A DNA stretch of 64,000 bases from Streptomyces sp. CG 926 (GCF_003148825.1 NZ_QGGZ01000002.1:496001-560000), one strand, 5' to 3'. Positions 34,378-43,969 are shown, counted from the stretch's first letter. The notes: generated by a model not told the origin, from the letters alone. Numbers and translations are program-made.

Positions 34378-35586
34378 ATGACGGAGGACGGCACGTCACA
34401 GGCCGCACGGGACGTACGGGACGCGCAGGACGCACCGGCTGCGCAGGGCGGCAGGGCAGAGGCCGCCGCCCAGGACCGCACCGCACCCGCCACGCAGGAC
34501 GGCACCCCTCGGGCCGCCCAGGGCGGCACCTCGCAGGTCACCGGGCACGCGCCGCACGTCACCGATCACGGTGGCGGCGTGTGGGCCGTGAAGGTCCCCA
34601 TCCCCGACAACCCCCTCGGGCACACCCTCGTCCACGTCCTCGACACCGACCGCGGCCCGGTCCTGATCGACACCGGATGGGACGACCCCGCCTCCTGGGA
34701 CACCCTCGTCGCCGGCCTCGCCGCCCTCGGCACCGCCGTCACCGAGATCCACGGCGTGGTCATCACCCACCACCACCCCGACCACCACGGCCTCTCCGGC
34801 CAGGTCCGCGAGGCCTCTGGCGCCTGGATCGCCATGCATGCCGCCGACACCGAGGTCGTCGTACGCACCCGCTCCTCCGAGCCCGGTGTCTGGTTCGACT
34901 ACATGAGCGCCAAGCTCGCCGCCGCCGGAGCCCCCGAGGAGCACATCGCCCCGCTGCGCGCCGCCCGCGCGAGCGGCCGCATGCGGACCCTGCCCGGCCT
35001 GCGCGCCGCCGTCCCCGACCGGGAGATCGTCCCCGCCGAGCTGCTCCCCCTCGCCGGCCGCCGGCTGCGCGCGATCTGGACCCCCGGCCACACCCCCGGC
35101 CACGTCTGCCTGCACCTGGAGGAACAGCACCCGGCGCAGCTCCCCGGCAACGGCCGCCTCTTCTCCGGTGACCACCTGCTGCCCGGGATCTCCCCCCACA
35201 TCGGCCTGTACGAGGCCCCGGAGGACACCCGCGTCACCGACCCCCTCGGCGACTACCTCGACTCCCTGGAACGCATCGGCCGCCTCGGACCCGCCGAGGT
35301 GCTCCCGGCCCACCAGTACGCCTTCACCGACGCGCCCGCCCGCGTACGGGAGCTCCTCGACCACCACGAGGAACGACTCACCGGCCTCTTGCGGCTGCTG
35401 GCCGAGCCGCTGACCCCGTGGGGGCTGGCCGAGCGGATGGAGTGGAACCGCCCCTGGGAGCAGATCCCGTACGGCTCCCGCAACATCGCCGTCTCCGAGG
35501 CGGAGGCCCATGTGCGGCGGCTGGTGAAGCAGGGACGCGCCGAGGCGGTGCCGGGCACGGACCCGGTCACCTACCGGGCCCTGTGA
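34378..35586 (+). CDS. MBL-fold metallo-hydrolase, putative steroid-regulon member
   Basis: The 402-residue protein has the metal motif HxHxDH at residues 131-136 (THHHPDHHG), then TPGHTPGHVCLHL and FSGDHLLPG for the remaining ligands, and a C-terminal ~90-residue winged-helix-like region (GLAERMEWN...EAEAHVRRLVKQGRAEAV) as in human LACTB2-type proteins. The first ~55 residues are low-complexity with repeats of AAQGG/TQDGT. GGGGAGGGCGAGG precedes the ATG. An operator-like site upstream suggests a hydrolase for a lactone or CoA thioester in the steroid-type pathway; the substrate is inferred. Confidence 0.82.
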   Translation: MTEDGTSQAARDVRDAQDAPAAQGGRAEAAAQDRTAPATQDGTPRAAQGGTSQVTGHAPHVTDHGGGVWAVKVPIPDNPLGHTLVHVLDTDRGPVLIDTGWDDPASWDTLVAGLAALGTAVTEIHGVVITHHHPDHHGLSGQVREASGAWIAMHAADTEVVVRTRSSEPGVWFDYMSAKLAAAGAPEEHIAPLRAARASGRMRTLPGLRAAVPDREIVPAELLPLAGRRLRAIWTPGHTPGHVCLHLEEQHPAQLPGNGRLFSGDHLLPGISPHIGLYEAPEDTRVTDPLGDYLDSLERIGRLGPAEVLPAHQYAFTDAPARVRELLDHHEERLTGLLRLLAEPLTPWGLAERMEWNRPWEQIPYGSRNIAVSEAEAHVRRLVKQGRAEAVPGTDPVTYRAL

Positions 35587-35592
35587 CCGGGC

Positions 35593-35629
35593 CGCCCCTT
35601 CCGGATCTTGCCGGGCCCGGTAAGGGGCG
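35593..35629 (+). terminator. Probable terminator after the MBL gene
   Basis: CGCCCCTT (35593-35600) pairs with AAGGGGCG (35622-35629); the loop itself contains CCGG blocks that can pair. It separates the MBL gene from the riboswitch. Confidence 0.55.
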
Positions 35630-35685
35630 CCCGCCCCCCGCGCCCCCGGGCCCGCCGGTTACGGGCCGGTAGAGTGAACCTGTCG

Positions 35686-35800
35686 TCCACACCTCTGTAC
35701 GGGGGGAAGCCGGTGCAGATCCGGCGCTGACCCGCAACCGTGACCCGCACCCGGCACCGCCCGGGCGGGGAGCCGGAATGCCCCGTACGGCAGGTGCGCG
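35686..35800 (+). promoter_or_regulatory. Cobalamin riboswitch
   Basis: The B12 aptamer core is explicit: GGGGAAGCCGGTGCAGATCC then GCGCTGACCCGCAACCGTG (35703-35742), and GAGCCGGAATGCC (35770-35782). Outer strands CTGTACGGGG and CCCCGTACGG pair. A following GC-rich hairpin (about 35804-35832) may be the expression platform. It should repress the downstream operon when adenosylcobalamin is plentiful. Confidence 0.93.
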
Positions 35801-35915
35801 GCTCGTGCCGCCGGAGCCCCCGGCGGCCGGCACCGTCGAGGTAAACGGAGCCGGAGCCCGGTGCCTGTGCGTGCCTGCTGCCGGTTCCCCCGTACGAGAG
35901 GCACCCACCCCCCTG

Positions 35916-37169
35916 ATGAACGTCCGTCGCAGCGCAGCCGCGCTCGCCGCCTCCGCCGTGCTCTGCGTGGGCGTCGCCCCCGCGGCCCTCGCCGACACCG
36001 CGCCGCCCGCCTCCCCTTCCGCGCCCCCGGTGATCCCCTCCGGCCTGTACGGCAAGGCCGACCCCACCTACGACGGTGTGTGGCGGCAGTCCTTCGCGCT
36101 GCTCGCCCAGCACACGGTCGGCGTCGAGCCCGCCCGGGAGGCCGTCGTCTGGCTGGCCGGCCAGCAGTGCGACAACGGCGGATTCGCCTCGTTCCGCCCG
36201 AACGCCGCCGTGGCGTGCGACGCGAACACGACGTACGACACGAACGCCACCGCGGCGGCCGTACAGGCGATGAAGGCCCTCGGCGGCCAGGACGCGACCA
36301 TGCGCAGGAGCGTGGACTGGCTGAAGTCCGTGCAGAACGAGGACGGCGGCTGGAGCTACGTCCCCGGCTCCCCCAGCGACGCCAACTCCACCGCCGTGGT
36401 GATCAGCGCCCTGTCCGTGGCGGGCGAGAAGCCGGCCGAGGTCCGGTCGAAGGCGGGCAAGTCTGCCTACGAGGGCCTGCTCCCCTTCCAGCTGGGCTGC
36501 GCCGCAGAGCCGGCCGCCGACCGGGGCGCCTTCGCGTACCAGCCGGCCGACGGCAAGCTCGTCGCCAACGGGGACGCCACGGCCGCAGCCGTCCTGGCCG
36601 GTCTCGGCAAGGGCGCGGCCGTCGTCCCGTCCGCCGAGAACACCCCCGCCGCCCCGCTCGCCTGCCCGGCCGCGAACGCCGCCGACCCGGTGGCCGCCGC
36701 CCAGGGCGCGGCCGGTTACCTGGCCGAGGCCCTCAAGAAGGACGGCCACCTCACGGCCGTCACCCCCGGCTCGGACCAGCCCACCCCCGACACCGGCAAC
36801 ACCGTGGACGCGGTACTGGCCTTGGCCGCCGCCGGACACAAGGAGTCGGCGGCGGGCGCGCTGAAGTGGCTGGAGACGAACTCCGCCGAGTGGGCCAAGG
36901 GCAGCCCGGCGGCCCTGGGCACCCTCGTCCTCGCCGCCAACGCGACCGGCGCCGACCCGAAGTCCTTCGGCGGCACCGACCTCGTCGCCGCACTGAACGC
37001 GACCGGCCCGGCCCCGCAGGGCGCGGACACCGAGGCGACCGAGGTGGACGGCGAGAAGAAGAAGTCCTCCGGCAACCAGAACATCTGGTGGGTCGTCGGC
37101 GCGGGCGCCGCGGCCGGTATCGGCATGGGCATCCTGCTGAGCGGCCGCCGGAAGAAGAACCGGTCCTGA
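35916..37169 (+). CDS. Exported, membrane-anchored alpha/alpha-toroid protein (candidate B12 binder)
   Basis: The 417-residue precursor has a signal peptide (cleavage near AALA-DT, ~27) and a toroid of helices with repeats such as WLAGQQCDNGGFASF, SVDWLKSVQNEDGGWSYV and ALKWLETNSAEW. The C-terminus is a transmembrane anchor (~385-407) with a basic tail. Databases tend to label it prenyltransferase/squalene oxidase repeat protein. As first gene under a B12 riboswitch and before an ECF transporter, it more likely captures a corrinoid outside the cell; the animal carriers intrinsic factor and transcobalamin use the same barrel. That function is inference. The ATG at 35916 fits the signal peptide. 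Confidence 0.8.
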   Translation: MNVRRSAAALAASAVLCVGVAPAALADTAPPASPSAPPVIPSGLYGKADPTYDGVWRQSFALLAQHTVGVEPAREAVVWLAGQQCDNGGFASFRPNAAVACDANTTYDTNATAAAVQAMKALGGQDATMRRSVDWLKSVQNEDGGWSYVPGSPSDANSTAVVISALSVAGEKPAEVRSKAGKSAYEGLLPFQLGCAAEPAADRGAFAYQPADGKLVANGDATAAAVLAGLGKGAAVVPSAENTPAAPLACPAANAADPVAAAQGAAGYLAEALKKDGHLTAVTPGSDQPTPDTGNTVDAVLALAAAGHKESAAGALKWLETNSAEWAKGSPAALGTLVLAANATGADPKSFGGTDLVAALNATGPAPQGADTEATEVDGEKKKSSGNQNIWWVVGAGAAAGIGMGILLSGRRKKNRS

Positions 37170-37834
37170 TGCGCCGCCGCCCGCCCGCCGTGGCCCTCGC
37201 TCTCGGGATCGCCCTGGCCCTGCTGTCCGCCGCTCCGGCGCTGGCGGCCGGTTACCGCTACTGGTCGTTCTGGGACGGCTCGGCGGGCGGCGGCTGGTCG
37301 TACGCCACCCAGGGTCCCTCGCTGGCCCGCCCCAAGGACGGCTCCGTCCAGGGCTTCCGCTTCTCGGTGAGCAAGGACGCGGCGGCGCAGGCCGCCCAGC
37401 CGCGCGCGGCGGCCGATTTCCAAGCCGTCTGCGGGGCGACCGCCCCGACGGAGGGCAGCAAGCGGGTGGCGCTGGTCATCGACTTCGGCGTCCCCGAGGA
37501 CGCCCCGACGGGCGACACCCCGCCCGATGCCGCCCCGCGCACGGCCTGCGCGCAGGTCGCCGCCGACGCCACGACGGCCGAGGCGCTGGCCTCGGTCGCC
37601 AAGCCGCTGCGCTACAACAGCGCGGCGCTGTTGTGCGCGATCTCCGGCTACCCGAAGCAGGGGTGCGGCGACCAGGTCGCGGACGGCGCGACGCGGTCCG
37701 CCGCCCCGACCCCGGCGCAGTCCGCCGCGCCGGATTCCGGCGGGGGCCCGTCCGCAGGCCTGCTCGCGGGCATCGCCGCGGTGGTCGCCCTGGCCGCGGC
37801 CGGCGTCTGGCAGTCCCGCCGCCGCTCCCGATGA
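37169..37834 (+). CDS. SCO2322-family exported membrane-anchored protein
   Basis: The 221-residue protein has a signal peptide (to about ALAA, 27), an exported domain beginning YRYWSFWDGSAGGGWSYATQ with DGSVQGFRF and a later cysteine-bearing YNSAALLCAISGYPKQGCG segment, then one C-terminal transmembrane helix and a basic tail. It is coupled to the toroid gene by TGATG and to the next gene by ATGA. I infer that it partners the toroid protein in vitamin capture, perhaps as the equivalent of the small C-terminal domain of transcobalamin; sequence alone does not prove this. Confidence 0.75.
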   Translation: MRRRPPAVALALGIALALLSAAPALAAGYRYWSFWDGSAGGGWSYATQGPSLARPKDGSVQGFRFSVSKDAAAQAAQPRAAADFQAVCGATAPTEGSKRVALVIDFGVPEDAPTGDTPPDAAPRTACAQVAADATTAEALASVAKPLRYNSAALLCAISGYPKQGCGDQVADGATRSAAPTPAQSAAPDSGGGPSAGLLAGIAAVVALAAAGVWQSRRRSR

Positions 37835-39111
37835 CGGACCACGACACCGGGCCGTCGGCCGGCGCGCCCACGGCCCGCCGGTCGGGCGGGCACACCCCCA
37901 CCGGGCGCTCCCTCGCCGGGCACGCCCCCACCGGAGCGGCACCCGAAGGCGTGCCCCCGGCCCGGCGGAGCCAGGCCGGGGCGCAGGATCCCCCGCACCG
38001 GTCGACGTACGAAAGGTGGCGGCCCTCGCAGGCCGTGCGCGCCACCGCCCTGCACGCGGGGGCCTGGTGGCTGTGGGCCCTCGGTCTCGCCACCGCCGCC
38101 TCCCGCACCACCAACCCGCTCCTGCTCGGGCTGATCATCGGCGTCGCCGGCTATGTGGTCGCGGCCCGCCGCACCGACGCGCCCTGGGCCCGTTCCTACG
38201 GCGCCTTCCTCAAGCTCGGGCTCTTCGTCATCGGCCTGCGCCTGCTCTTCTCCATGCTCCTCGGCTCCCCCGTCCCCGGCTCGCACGCCCTCTTCACCCT
38301 TCCGGAGATCCCGCTCCCGGCCTGGGCGCAGGGCATCCGCTTGGGCGGCCGCGTCACCGCCGAGCAGCTCGTGTTCGCCTTCTACGACGGCCTGAAGCTG
38401 GCCGCGCTCCTGGTGTGCGTCGGCGCCGCGAACGCCCTCGCCAATCCGGCGCGGCTGCTGAAGTCCCTCCCGGCCGCCCTGTACGAGGCCGGGGTCGCCG
38501 TCGTCGTCGCCATGACCTTCGCGCCGAACATGGTCGCCGACGTCGTCCGTCTGCGGACCGCCCGCCGGCTGCGCGGCCGCCCCACGGGCGGGGTGAAGGC
38601 CGTCCTCCAGATCGGCCTGCCGGTCCTGGAGGGCGCCCTGGAACGCTCCGTCGCCATCGCCGCCTCGATGGACGCGCGCGGCTACGGCCGTACGGCCGAG
38701 GTCCCGCCCGCCGTCCGGCACACCACCAACGTGCTCACCCTCGGCGGCCTGCTCGGCATGTGCGCGGGCACGTACGGGCTGCTCGCCGCGCAGGGCGCCG
38801 CGTACGGGCTGCCCGTGCTCGGCGTCGGCGCGGCCCTGGCCGTCGCGGGTCTGCGCCTGGGCGGCCGCCGGTCGGTGCGGACCCGCTACCGGCCCGACCG
38901 CTGGGGCGCGCGGGCCTGGCTGGTCTCCGGTTCGGGCGCGATGGTGGCCGCCCTGATGATCCGCGCCGGTTCCGTCGATCCGGCCGCGCTGCAGCCGGGC
39001 GTGGTCCCGTTGGTGGCCCCCACGCTCCCGCTGTGGCCGGCGGCCGCGATCCTGATCGGCCTGCTGCCCGCCTTCGTGGCCCCCGTACCGCCCAAGGAGG
39101 CGTCGCAGTGA
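37831..39111 (+). CDS. ECF transporter transmembrane (T) component
   Basis: The 426-residue protein has a disordered ~70-residue N-terminus and then 6-7 transmembrane helices with the EcfT/CbiQ pattern. The coupling motifs for the ATPases appear as VRLRTARRLRGRP and SMDARGYGR (~240-290). It connects ATPase motion to the substrate-binding S component. It overlaps both neighbours (ATGA and GTGA), so the five-gene operon is tightly coupled. Confidence 0.88.
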   Translation: MTDHDTGPSAGAPTARRSGGHTPTGRSLAGHAPTGAAPEGVPPARRSQAGAQDPPHRSTYERWRPSQAVRATALHAGAWWLWALGLATAASRTTNPLLLGLIIGVAGYVVAARRTDAPWARSYGAFLKLGLFVIGLRLLFSMLLGSPVPGSHALFTLPEIPLPAWAQGIRLGGRVTAEQLVFAFYDGLKLAALLVCVGAANALANPARLLKSLPAALYEAGVAVVVAMTFAPNMVADVVRLRTARRLRGRPTGGVKAVLQIGLPVLEGALERSVAIAASMDARGYGRTAEVPPAVRHTTNVLTLGGLLGMCAGTYGLLAAQGAAYGLPVLGVGAALAVAGLRLGGRRSVRTRYRPDRWGARAWLVSGSGAMVAALMIRAGSVDPAALQPGVVPLVAPTLPLWPAAAILIGLLPAFVAPVPPKEASQ

Positions 39112-40931
39112 TCCGCTTCGAGCAGGTGTCGGTCACCTACGAGGGCGCGCCCGGTCCTTCCCTGCGGGACGTCGACCTGGTGATCCCCGAGGGGGAGCTG
39201 ACGCTGCTGGTCGGCCCGTCGGGCGTCGGGAAGTCCACCCTGTTGGGGGCGGTCTCCGGACTGGTCCCGCACTTCACGGGCGGCACCCTGCGGGGCCGGG
39301 TCACGGTCGCCGGCCGGGACACCCGCACCCACAAGCCGCGCGAGCTCGCGGACGTGGTCGGCACGGTCGGCCAGGACCCCCTCGCGCACTTCGTGACGGA
39401 CACGGTGGAGGACGAGCTCGCCTACGGCATGGAGTCACTGGGGCTGGCACCTGCGGTGATGCGCCGCCGGGTGGAGGAGACCCTGGACCTGCTGGGCCTG
39501 AACGAGCTGCGCGACCGTCCGATCGCGACGCTGTCCGGCGGCCAGCAGCAGCGGGTGGCGATCGGCTCGGTCCTCACCCCGCATCCGAAGGTGCTGGTGC
39601 TGGACGAGCCGACGTCGGCTCTCGACCCGGCGGCGGCGGAGGAGGTCCTCGCGGTCCTGCAGCGCCTGGTGCACGACCTGGGCACGACCGTGCTGATGGC
39701 GGAGCACCGGCTGGAGCGGGTCGTCCAGTACGCCGACCAGGTCCTGCTCCTGCCCTCGCCGGGCGCGGCCCCGGTCATCGGTACCCCGGCGGAGATCATG
39801 GCCGTCTCCCCGGTCCACCCGCCGGTGGTCTCCCTGGGCCGCCTCGCGGGCTGGTCCCCGCTGCCCCTCTCGATCCGCGACGCCCGCCGCCGGGCCGCTC
39901 CGCTGCGGTCCCGCCTGTCATCGGTCGCCCGCCCCGCCGCTCCCCAGGGCTCCGCCCCGGACCCGGCCCCGAACCCAGCCCCGCCGGCGTTCGAGGCGAA
40001 CCCAGCCCCGAACCCAGCCCCGAACCCAGCCTCGCCGGCGTTTGAGGCGCGGGGGTCCGGGGGCGGAGCCCCCGTAGCAGGAGCCCCCGGCCTGCTCGCG
40101 CGCCTGCTCCGCCGCAACAAGCCGAGCCCCGCCACCGCCCCTGCGGGGACCGCCCCCGCGGGGACCGCCCCGGCCGAGGTCCACCGGGTCACCGTCCGCC
40201 GCGGCCGCGTCCAGGCCCTGCACGACGTCACCCTCACCGTGTCCCCCGGCGAGACCATCGCCCTCATGGGCCGCAACGGCGCCGGCAAGTCCACCCTCCT
40301 CTCCACCCTCGTCGGTACGGTCGCCCCCACCACCGGCGAGGTGACCGTCGGCGGCCGCACCCCCCACCGCACGGCACCGCCCGAGATGGTGCGCCGCGTC
40401 GGCCTCGTCCCGCAGGAGCCCCGCGACCTCCTCTACGCCGACACGGTCGCCGCCGAGTGCGCCGCCGCCGACTCCGACGCCGCCGCGTCCCCCGGCACCT
40501 GCCGGGATCTCGTCTCCGCGCTGCTTCCGGACGTCCCCGACGACATCCACCCGCGTGATCTGTCCGAGGGCCAGCGCCTGGCCCTCGCCCTGGCGCTGGT
40601 CCTCACCGGCCGCCCCGCCCTGCTGCTCCTCGACGAGCCCACCCGCGGCCTGGACTACGCCGCCAAGGTCCGCCTGATCGAGATCCTGCGCGGCCTGGCC
40701 GCCGACGGCCACGCCATCGTCCTGGCCACCCATGACGTGGAGCTGGCCGCCGAGCTGGCCCACCGCGTGGTGATCCTGGCCGGCGGGGAGGTCGTCGCGG
40801 ACGGTCCGACCGCCGAGGTGGTCGTCTCCTCGCCCGCCTTCGCGCCGCAGGTGGCGAAGGTCCTGGCCCCGGACCCGTGGCTCACCGTGCGCCAGGTCGC
40901 CGACGCCCTCGACGCGGCGGAGGCCCGGTGA
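39108..40931 (+). CDS. ECF transporter ATPase, two fused ABC domains
   Basis: The 607-residue protein joins two nucleotide-binding domains. The first (~1-235) has Walker A GPSGVGKST, signature LSGGQQQR and Walker B VLVLDEPTS. The second (~365-600) has GRNGAGKST, LSEGQRLAL and LLLLDEPTRG. The linker contains an Asn-Pro-Ala-Pro repeat tract (residues ~283-330) encoded by the dispersed intergenic repeat. It powers the ECF transporter. Fusion of EcfA and EcfA' is common in actinobacteria; the repeat-derived linker is not. Confidence 0.9.
   Translation: MIRFEQVSVTYEGAPGPSLRDVDLVIPEGELTLLVGPSGVGKSTLLGAVSGLVPHFTGGTLRGRVTVAGRDTRTHKPRELADVVGTVGQDPLAHFVTDTVEDELAYGMESLGLAPAVMRRRVEETLDLLGLNELRDRPIATLSGGQQQRVAIGSVLTPHPKVLVLDEPTSALDPAAAEEVLAVLQRLVHDLGTTVLMAEHRLERVVQYADQVLLLPSPGAAPVIGTPAEIMAVSPVHPPVVSLGRLAGWSPLPLSIRDARRRAAPLRSRLSSVARPAAPQGSAPDPAPNPAPPAFEANPAPNPAPNPASPAFEARGSGGGAPVAGAPGLLARLLRRNKPSPATAPAGTAPAGTAPAEVHRVTVRRGRVQALHDVTLTVSPGETIALMGRNGAGKSTLLSTLVGTVAPTTGEVTVGGRTPHRTAPPEMVRRVGLVPQEPRDLLYADTVAAECAAADSDAAASPGTCRDLVSALLPDVPDDIHPRDLSEGQRLALALALVLTGRPALLLLDEPTRGLDYAAKVRLIEILRGLAADGHAIVLATHDVELAAELAHRVVILAGGEVVADGPTAEVVVSSPAFAPQVAKVLAPDPWLTVRQVADALDAAEAR
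39958..40075 (+). repeat. Dispersed GC-rich repeat inside the ATPase linker
   Basis: Two copies of the unit AGCCCCGCCGGCGTTYGAGG (39977 and 40028) separated by CGAACCCAGCCC repeats lie in frame in the coding sequence. The second copy, 40028-40073, matches 45361-45406 almost base for base, including the following GGGGGTCCGGGGGCGG hairpin. Confidence 0.85.
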
Positions 40932-41782
40932 ACAGGCCCGTCCGCATCGGTCCCCGCGCCGCCGTCGCCCTGGTCCTCGTCACCCTCATCGGCATCGCGG
41001 CCTTCGGCTGGCCGCTGCTCGCCGACCGACAGTCGGGCCTCGCCCACTCGCAGGACGCCCCCTGGCTCTTCGCCGCGCTCCTCCCGCTGCTGGTGGCGGT
41101 GGTCGTCGCGACGATCGCCGACAACGGCATGGACGCGAAGGCGGTGGCCATGCTCGGTATGCTCGCCGCCGTCGGGGCGGCGCTGAGACCGCTGGGCGCG
41201 GGCACGGCCGGGCTGGAGCCGATGTTCTTCCTGCTGGTGCTCAGCGGGCGCGTCCTCGGCCCCGGCTTCGGCTTCGTCCTGGGCTCGGTGACGATGTTCG
41301 CCTCCGCCCTGCTGACGGGCGGGGTGGGGCCGTGGATGCCGTTCCAGATGCTGGCCATGGGCTGGTTCGCGCTGGGGGCCGGGCTGCTGCCGGGCCCGGA
41401 GCGGATCCGGGGCCGGGCGGAGCTGCTGATGCTGGCCGCGTACGGCCTCGCGGGCTCGTTCGCGTACGGCACGGTCATGAATCTGCAGGGTTGGGTACTG
41501 CTGCAGGGCATGGGGCAGGGCATCTCCTTCCACCCGGGGGAGCCCGTTGCCGCGAACCTGGCGCGGTTCGCCGCGTACTGCCTGGCGACCTCGGTGGGCT
41601 GGGACCTGGGCCGGGCCGTGCTGACGGTCGTACTGACCTTGACCCTCGGGGCGACGCTGCTCAAAGCGCTGCGCCGGGCGACCCGCAAGGCCGCGTTCGA
41701 CGCCCCGGTCTCCTTCGATCCGGGCGTCGCAGCAGCGCCCGAACCCGCCCTCGAAAAGGGTACGAACAGCAGCGGAGGGTGA
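40928..41782 (+). CDS. ECF transporter S component, probably for cobalamin
   Basis: The 284-residue protein has 6-7 transmembrane helices (for example VALVLVTLIGIAAFGWPLL and MFFLLVLSGRVLGPGFGFVLGS) with the small-residue-rich helix packing of ECF substrate-binding subunits. No Arg/Glu-rich soluble domain is present except a short tail. The GTG overlaps the ATPase stop. Because the operon is under a B12 riboswitch, cobalamin or a precursor is the likely substrate, making this a functional equivalent of CbrT; direct similarity to CbrT I cannot assess. Confidence 0.82.
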   Translation: MNRPVRIGPRAAVALVLVTLIGIAAFGWPLLADRQSGLAHSQDAPWLFAALLPLLVAVVVATIADNGMDAKAVAMLGMLAAVGAALRPLGAGTAGLEPMFFLLVLSGRVLGPGFGFVLGSVTMFASALLTGGVGPWMPFQMLAMGWFALGAGLLPGPERIRGRAELLMLAAYGLAGSFAYGTVMNLQGWVLLQGMGQGISFHPGEPVAANLARFAAYCLATSVGWDLGRAVLTVVLTLTLGATLLKALRRATRKAAFDAPVSFDPGVAAAPEPALEKGTNSSGG

Positions 41783-41974
41783 CATTCGGGGCCTCCCCCG
41801 GTGACCCGCCCCATAGGGCCCACGTCACATACGAGGGCGGCTAGTAGGCCTCACGGCCCCGGACCACGGCCTCGGCGGGGGGTCGGCAGGGCGCCCGCTG
41901 CGAGGACCGCTAGTAAGCGGGACCTTTGCCAGGGCGTCGGGGCGTCTGTAGAACTGGATGAGTCGCAAGGCGGC

Positions 41975-42060
41975 AGGGGTACTTCGGTACCTCACCCGCC
42001 GCCGACGAACCCCTCTCCTTTGCGTGAGTGGCTCACGCATGTCTTCGGCATGCGTGCGAC
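41975..42060 (+). promoter_or_regulatory. Structured leader of the transglycosylase gene
   Basis: Three hairpins lie close together: GGTAC-TTCG-GTACC (~41978), CGTGAG-TGG-CTCACG (~42023) and ACGCATG-TCTTCGG-CATGCGT (~42036). Such stacking just before a cell-wall hydrolase gene suggests attenuation or a riboswitch-like leader. I do not find the conserved blocks of the c-di-AMP ydaO motif. Confidence 0.5.
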
Positions 42061-42090
42061 CGCCCTTGTCCCCGTCGGAAGGTTCCCTCC

Positions 42091-42498
42091 GTGTCCAACA
42101 CCGTCATCCGCCGCATCGCCGCTTCCAAGAAGGCCCTCGCGGGCACCGTCGTCGCCCTCGGCGTCGCCGGCTCCATGCTCGCCACGGTGCCCGCCCAGGC
42201 CGCGGCCCCGACGAGCGCCAAGGCGATCGCGCAGCAGATGATCAAGGACCCGGCCCAGTTCGCCGCCTTCGACAAGATCATCTCGCACGAGAGCGGCTGG
42301 GACTACACCGCGACGAACGCCTCCTCCGGCGCGTACGGCCTGGCCCAGGCCCTGCCGGCCTCGAAGATGGCCTCCGCGGGTGCCGACTGGAAGACCAACC
42401 CGGCCACCCAGATCAAGTGGGGCCTGGACTACATGAACGACCGCTACGGCAGCCCCGTCGGCGCCTGGAACTTCTGGTCCGCCAACCACTGGTACTAA
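42091..42498 (+). CDS. Secreted lytic transglycosylase (SLT domain)
   Basis: The 135-residue precursor has a signal peptide ending near PAQA-AA (~38) and an SLT domain with the catalytic Glu in ISHESGWDY and the GAYGLAQALPASKM motif; the C-terminus NFWSANHWY is typical. It cleaves glycan strands of peptidoglycan outside the cell. GTG start with GGAAGG eight bases upstream. A terminator follows. Confidence 0.9.
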   Translation: MSNTVIRRIAASKKALAGTVVALGVAGSMLATVPAQAAAPTSAKAIAQQMIKDPAQFAAFDKIISHESGWDYTATNASSGAYGLAQALPASKMASAGADWKTNPATQIKWGLDYMNDRYGSPVGAWNFWSANHWY

Positions 42499-42540
42499 GC
42501 CACCAGCGGTCCGCACCACAGCACCACACAGCAGACATAC

Positions 42541-42587
42541 GAAGGCCCCGGTGGCCGGCCTCCCCAGGTCCGGCCTCCGGGGCCTTC
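42541..42587. terminator. Terminator between the transglycosylase and thiolase genes
   Basis: An 11-bp perfect stem GAAGGCCCCGG / CCGGGGCCTTC encloses a GC-rich loop with internal pairing. The two genes converge here, so it probably serves both. Confidence 0.8.
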
Positions 42588-42618
42588 TGCATCCCATCCC
42601 ACGGGTCTCAGGGGCGCC

Positions 42619-43812
<1,194 letters not shown>

Positions 43813-43845
43813 TCAGCACGGCGGGCCGTCCCGGCGCCCCGCCCC

Positions 43846-43867
43846 GAACTAGTACGCGTTCTAGTTC
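43846..43867. promoter_or_regulatory. KstR-type operator upstream of the thiolase
   Basis: A 22-bp palindrome with one mismatched pair, centred on ACGCGT, has TAGTACGCGTTCTA as its 14-bp core (43850-43863), one base off TNNAACNNGTTNNA. Confidence 0.75.
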
Positions 43868-43969
43868 TCCCCGCAGTCTTATGACCTGAGGCCCCGGCAC
43901 GCAAGGGTCTTGCACGCGCCCTGCACGGATTCCACACGCAACAGTTGGCGCCACGACCCTTGTCACTTC

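Noticed and set aside
41783..42091. c-di-AMP (ydaO) riboswitch before the transglycosylase
   Set aside because: The class's conserved blocks could not be found; only generic hairpins are present, so it is listed as a structured leader.
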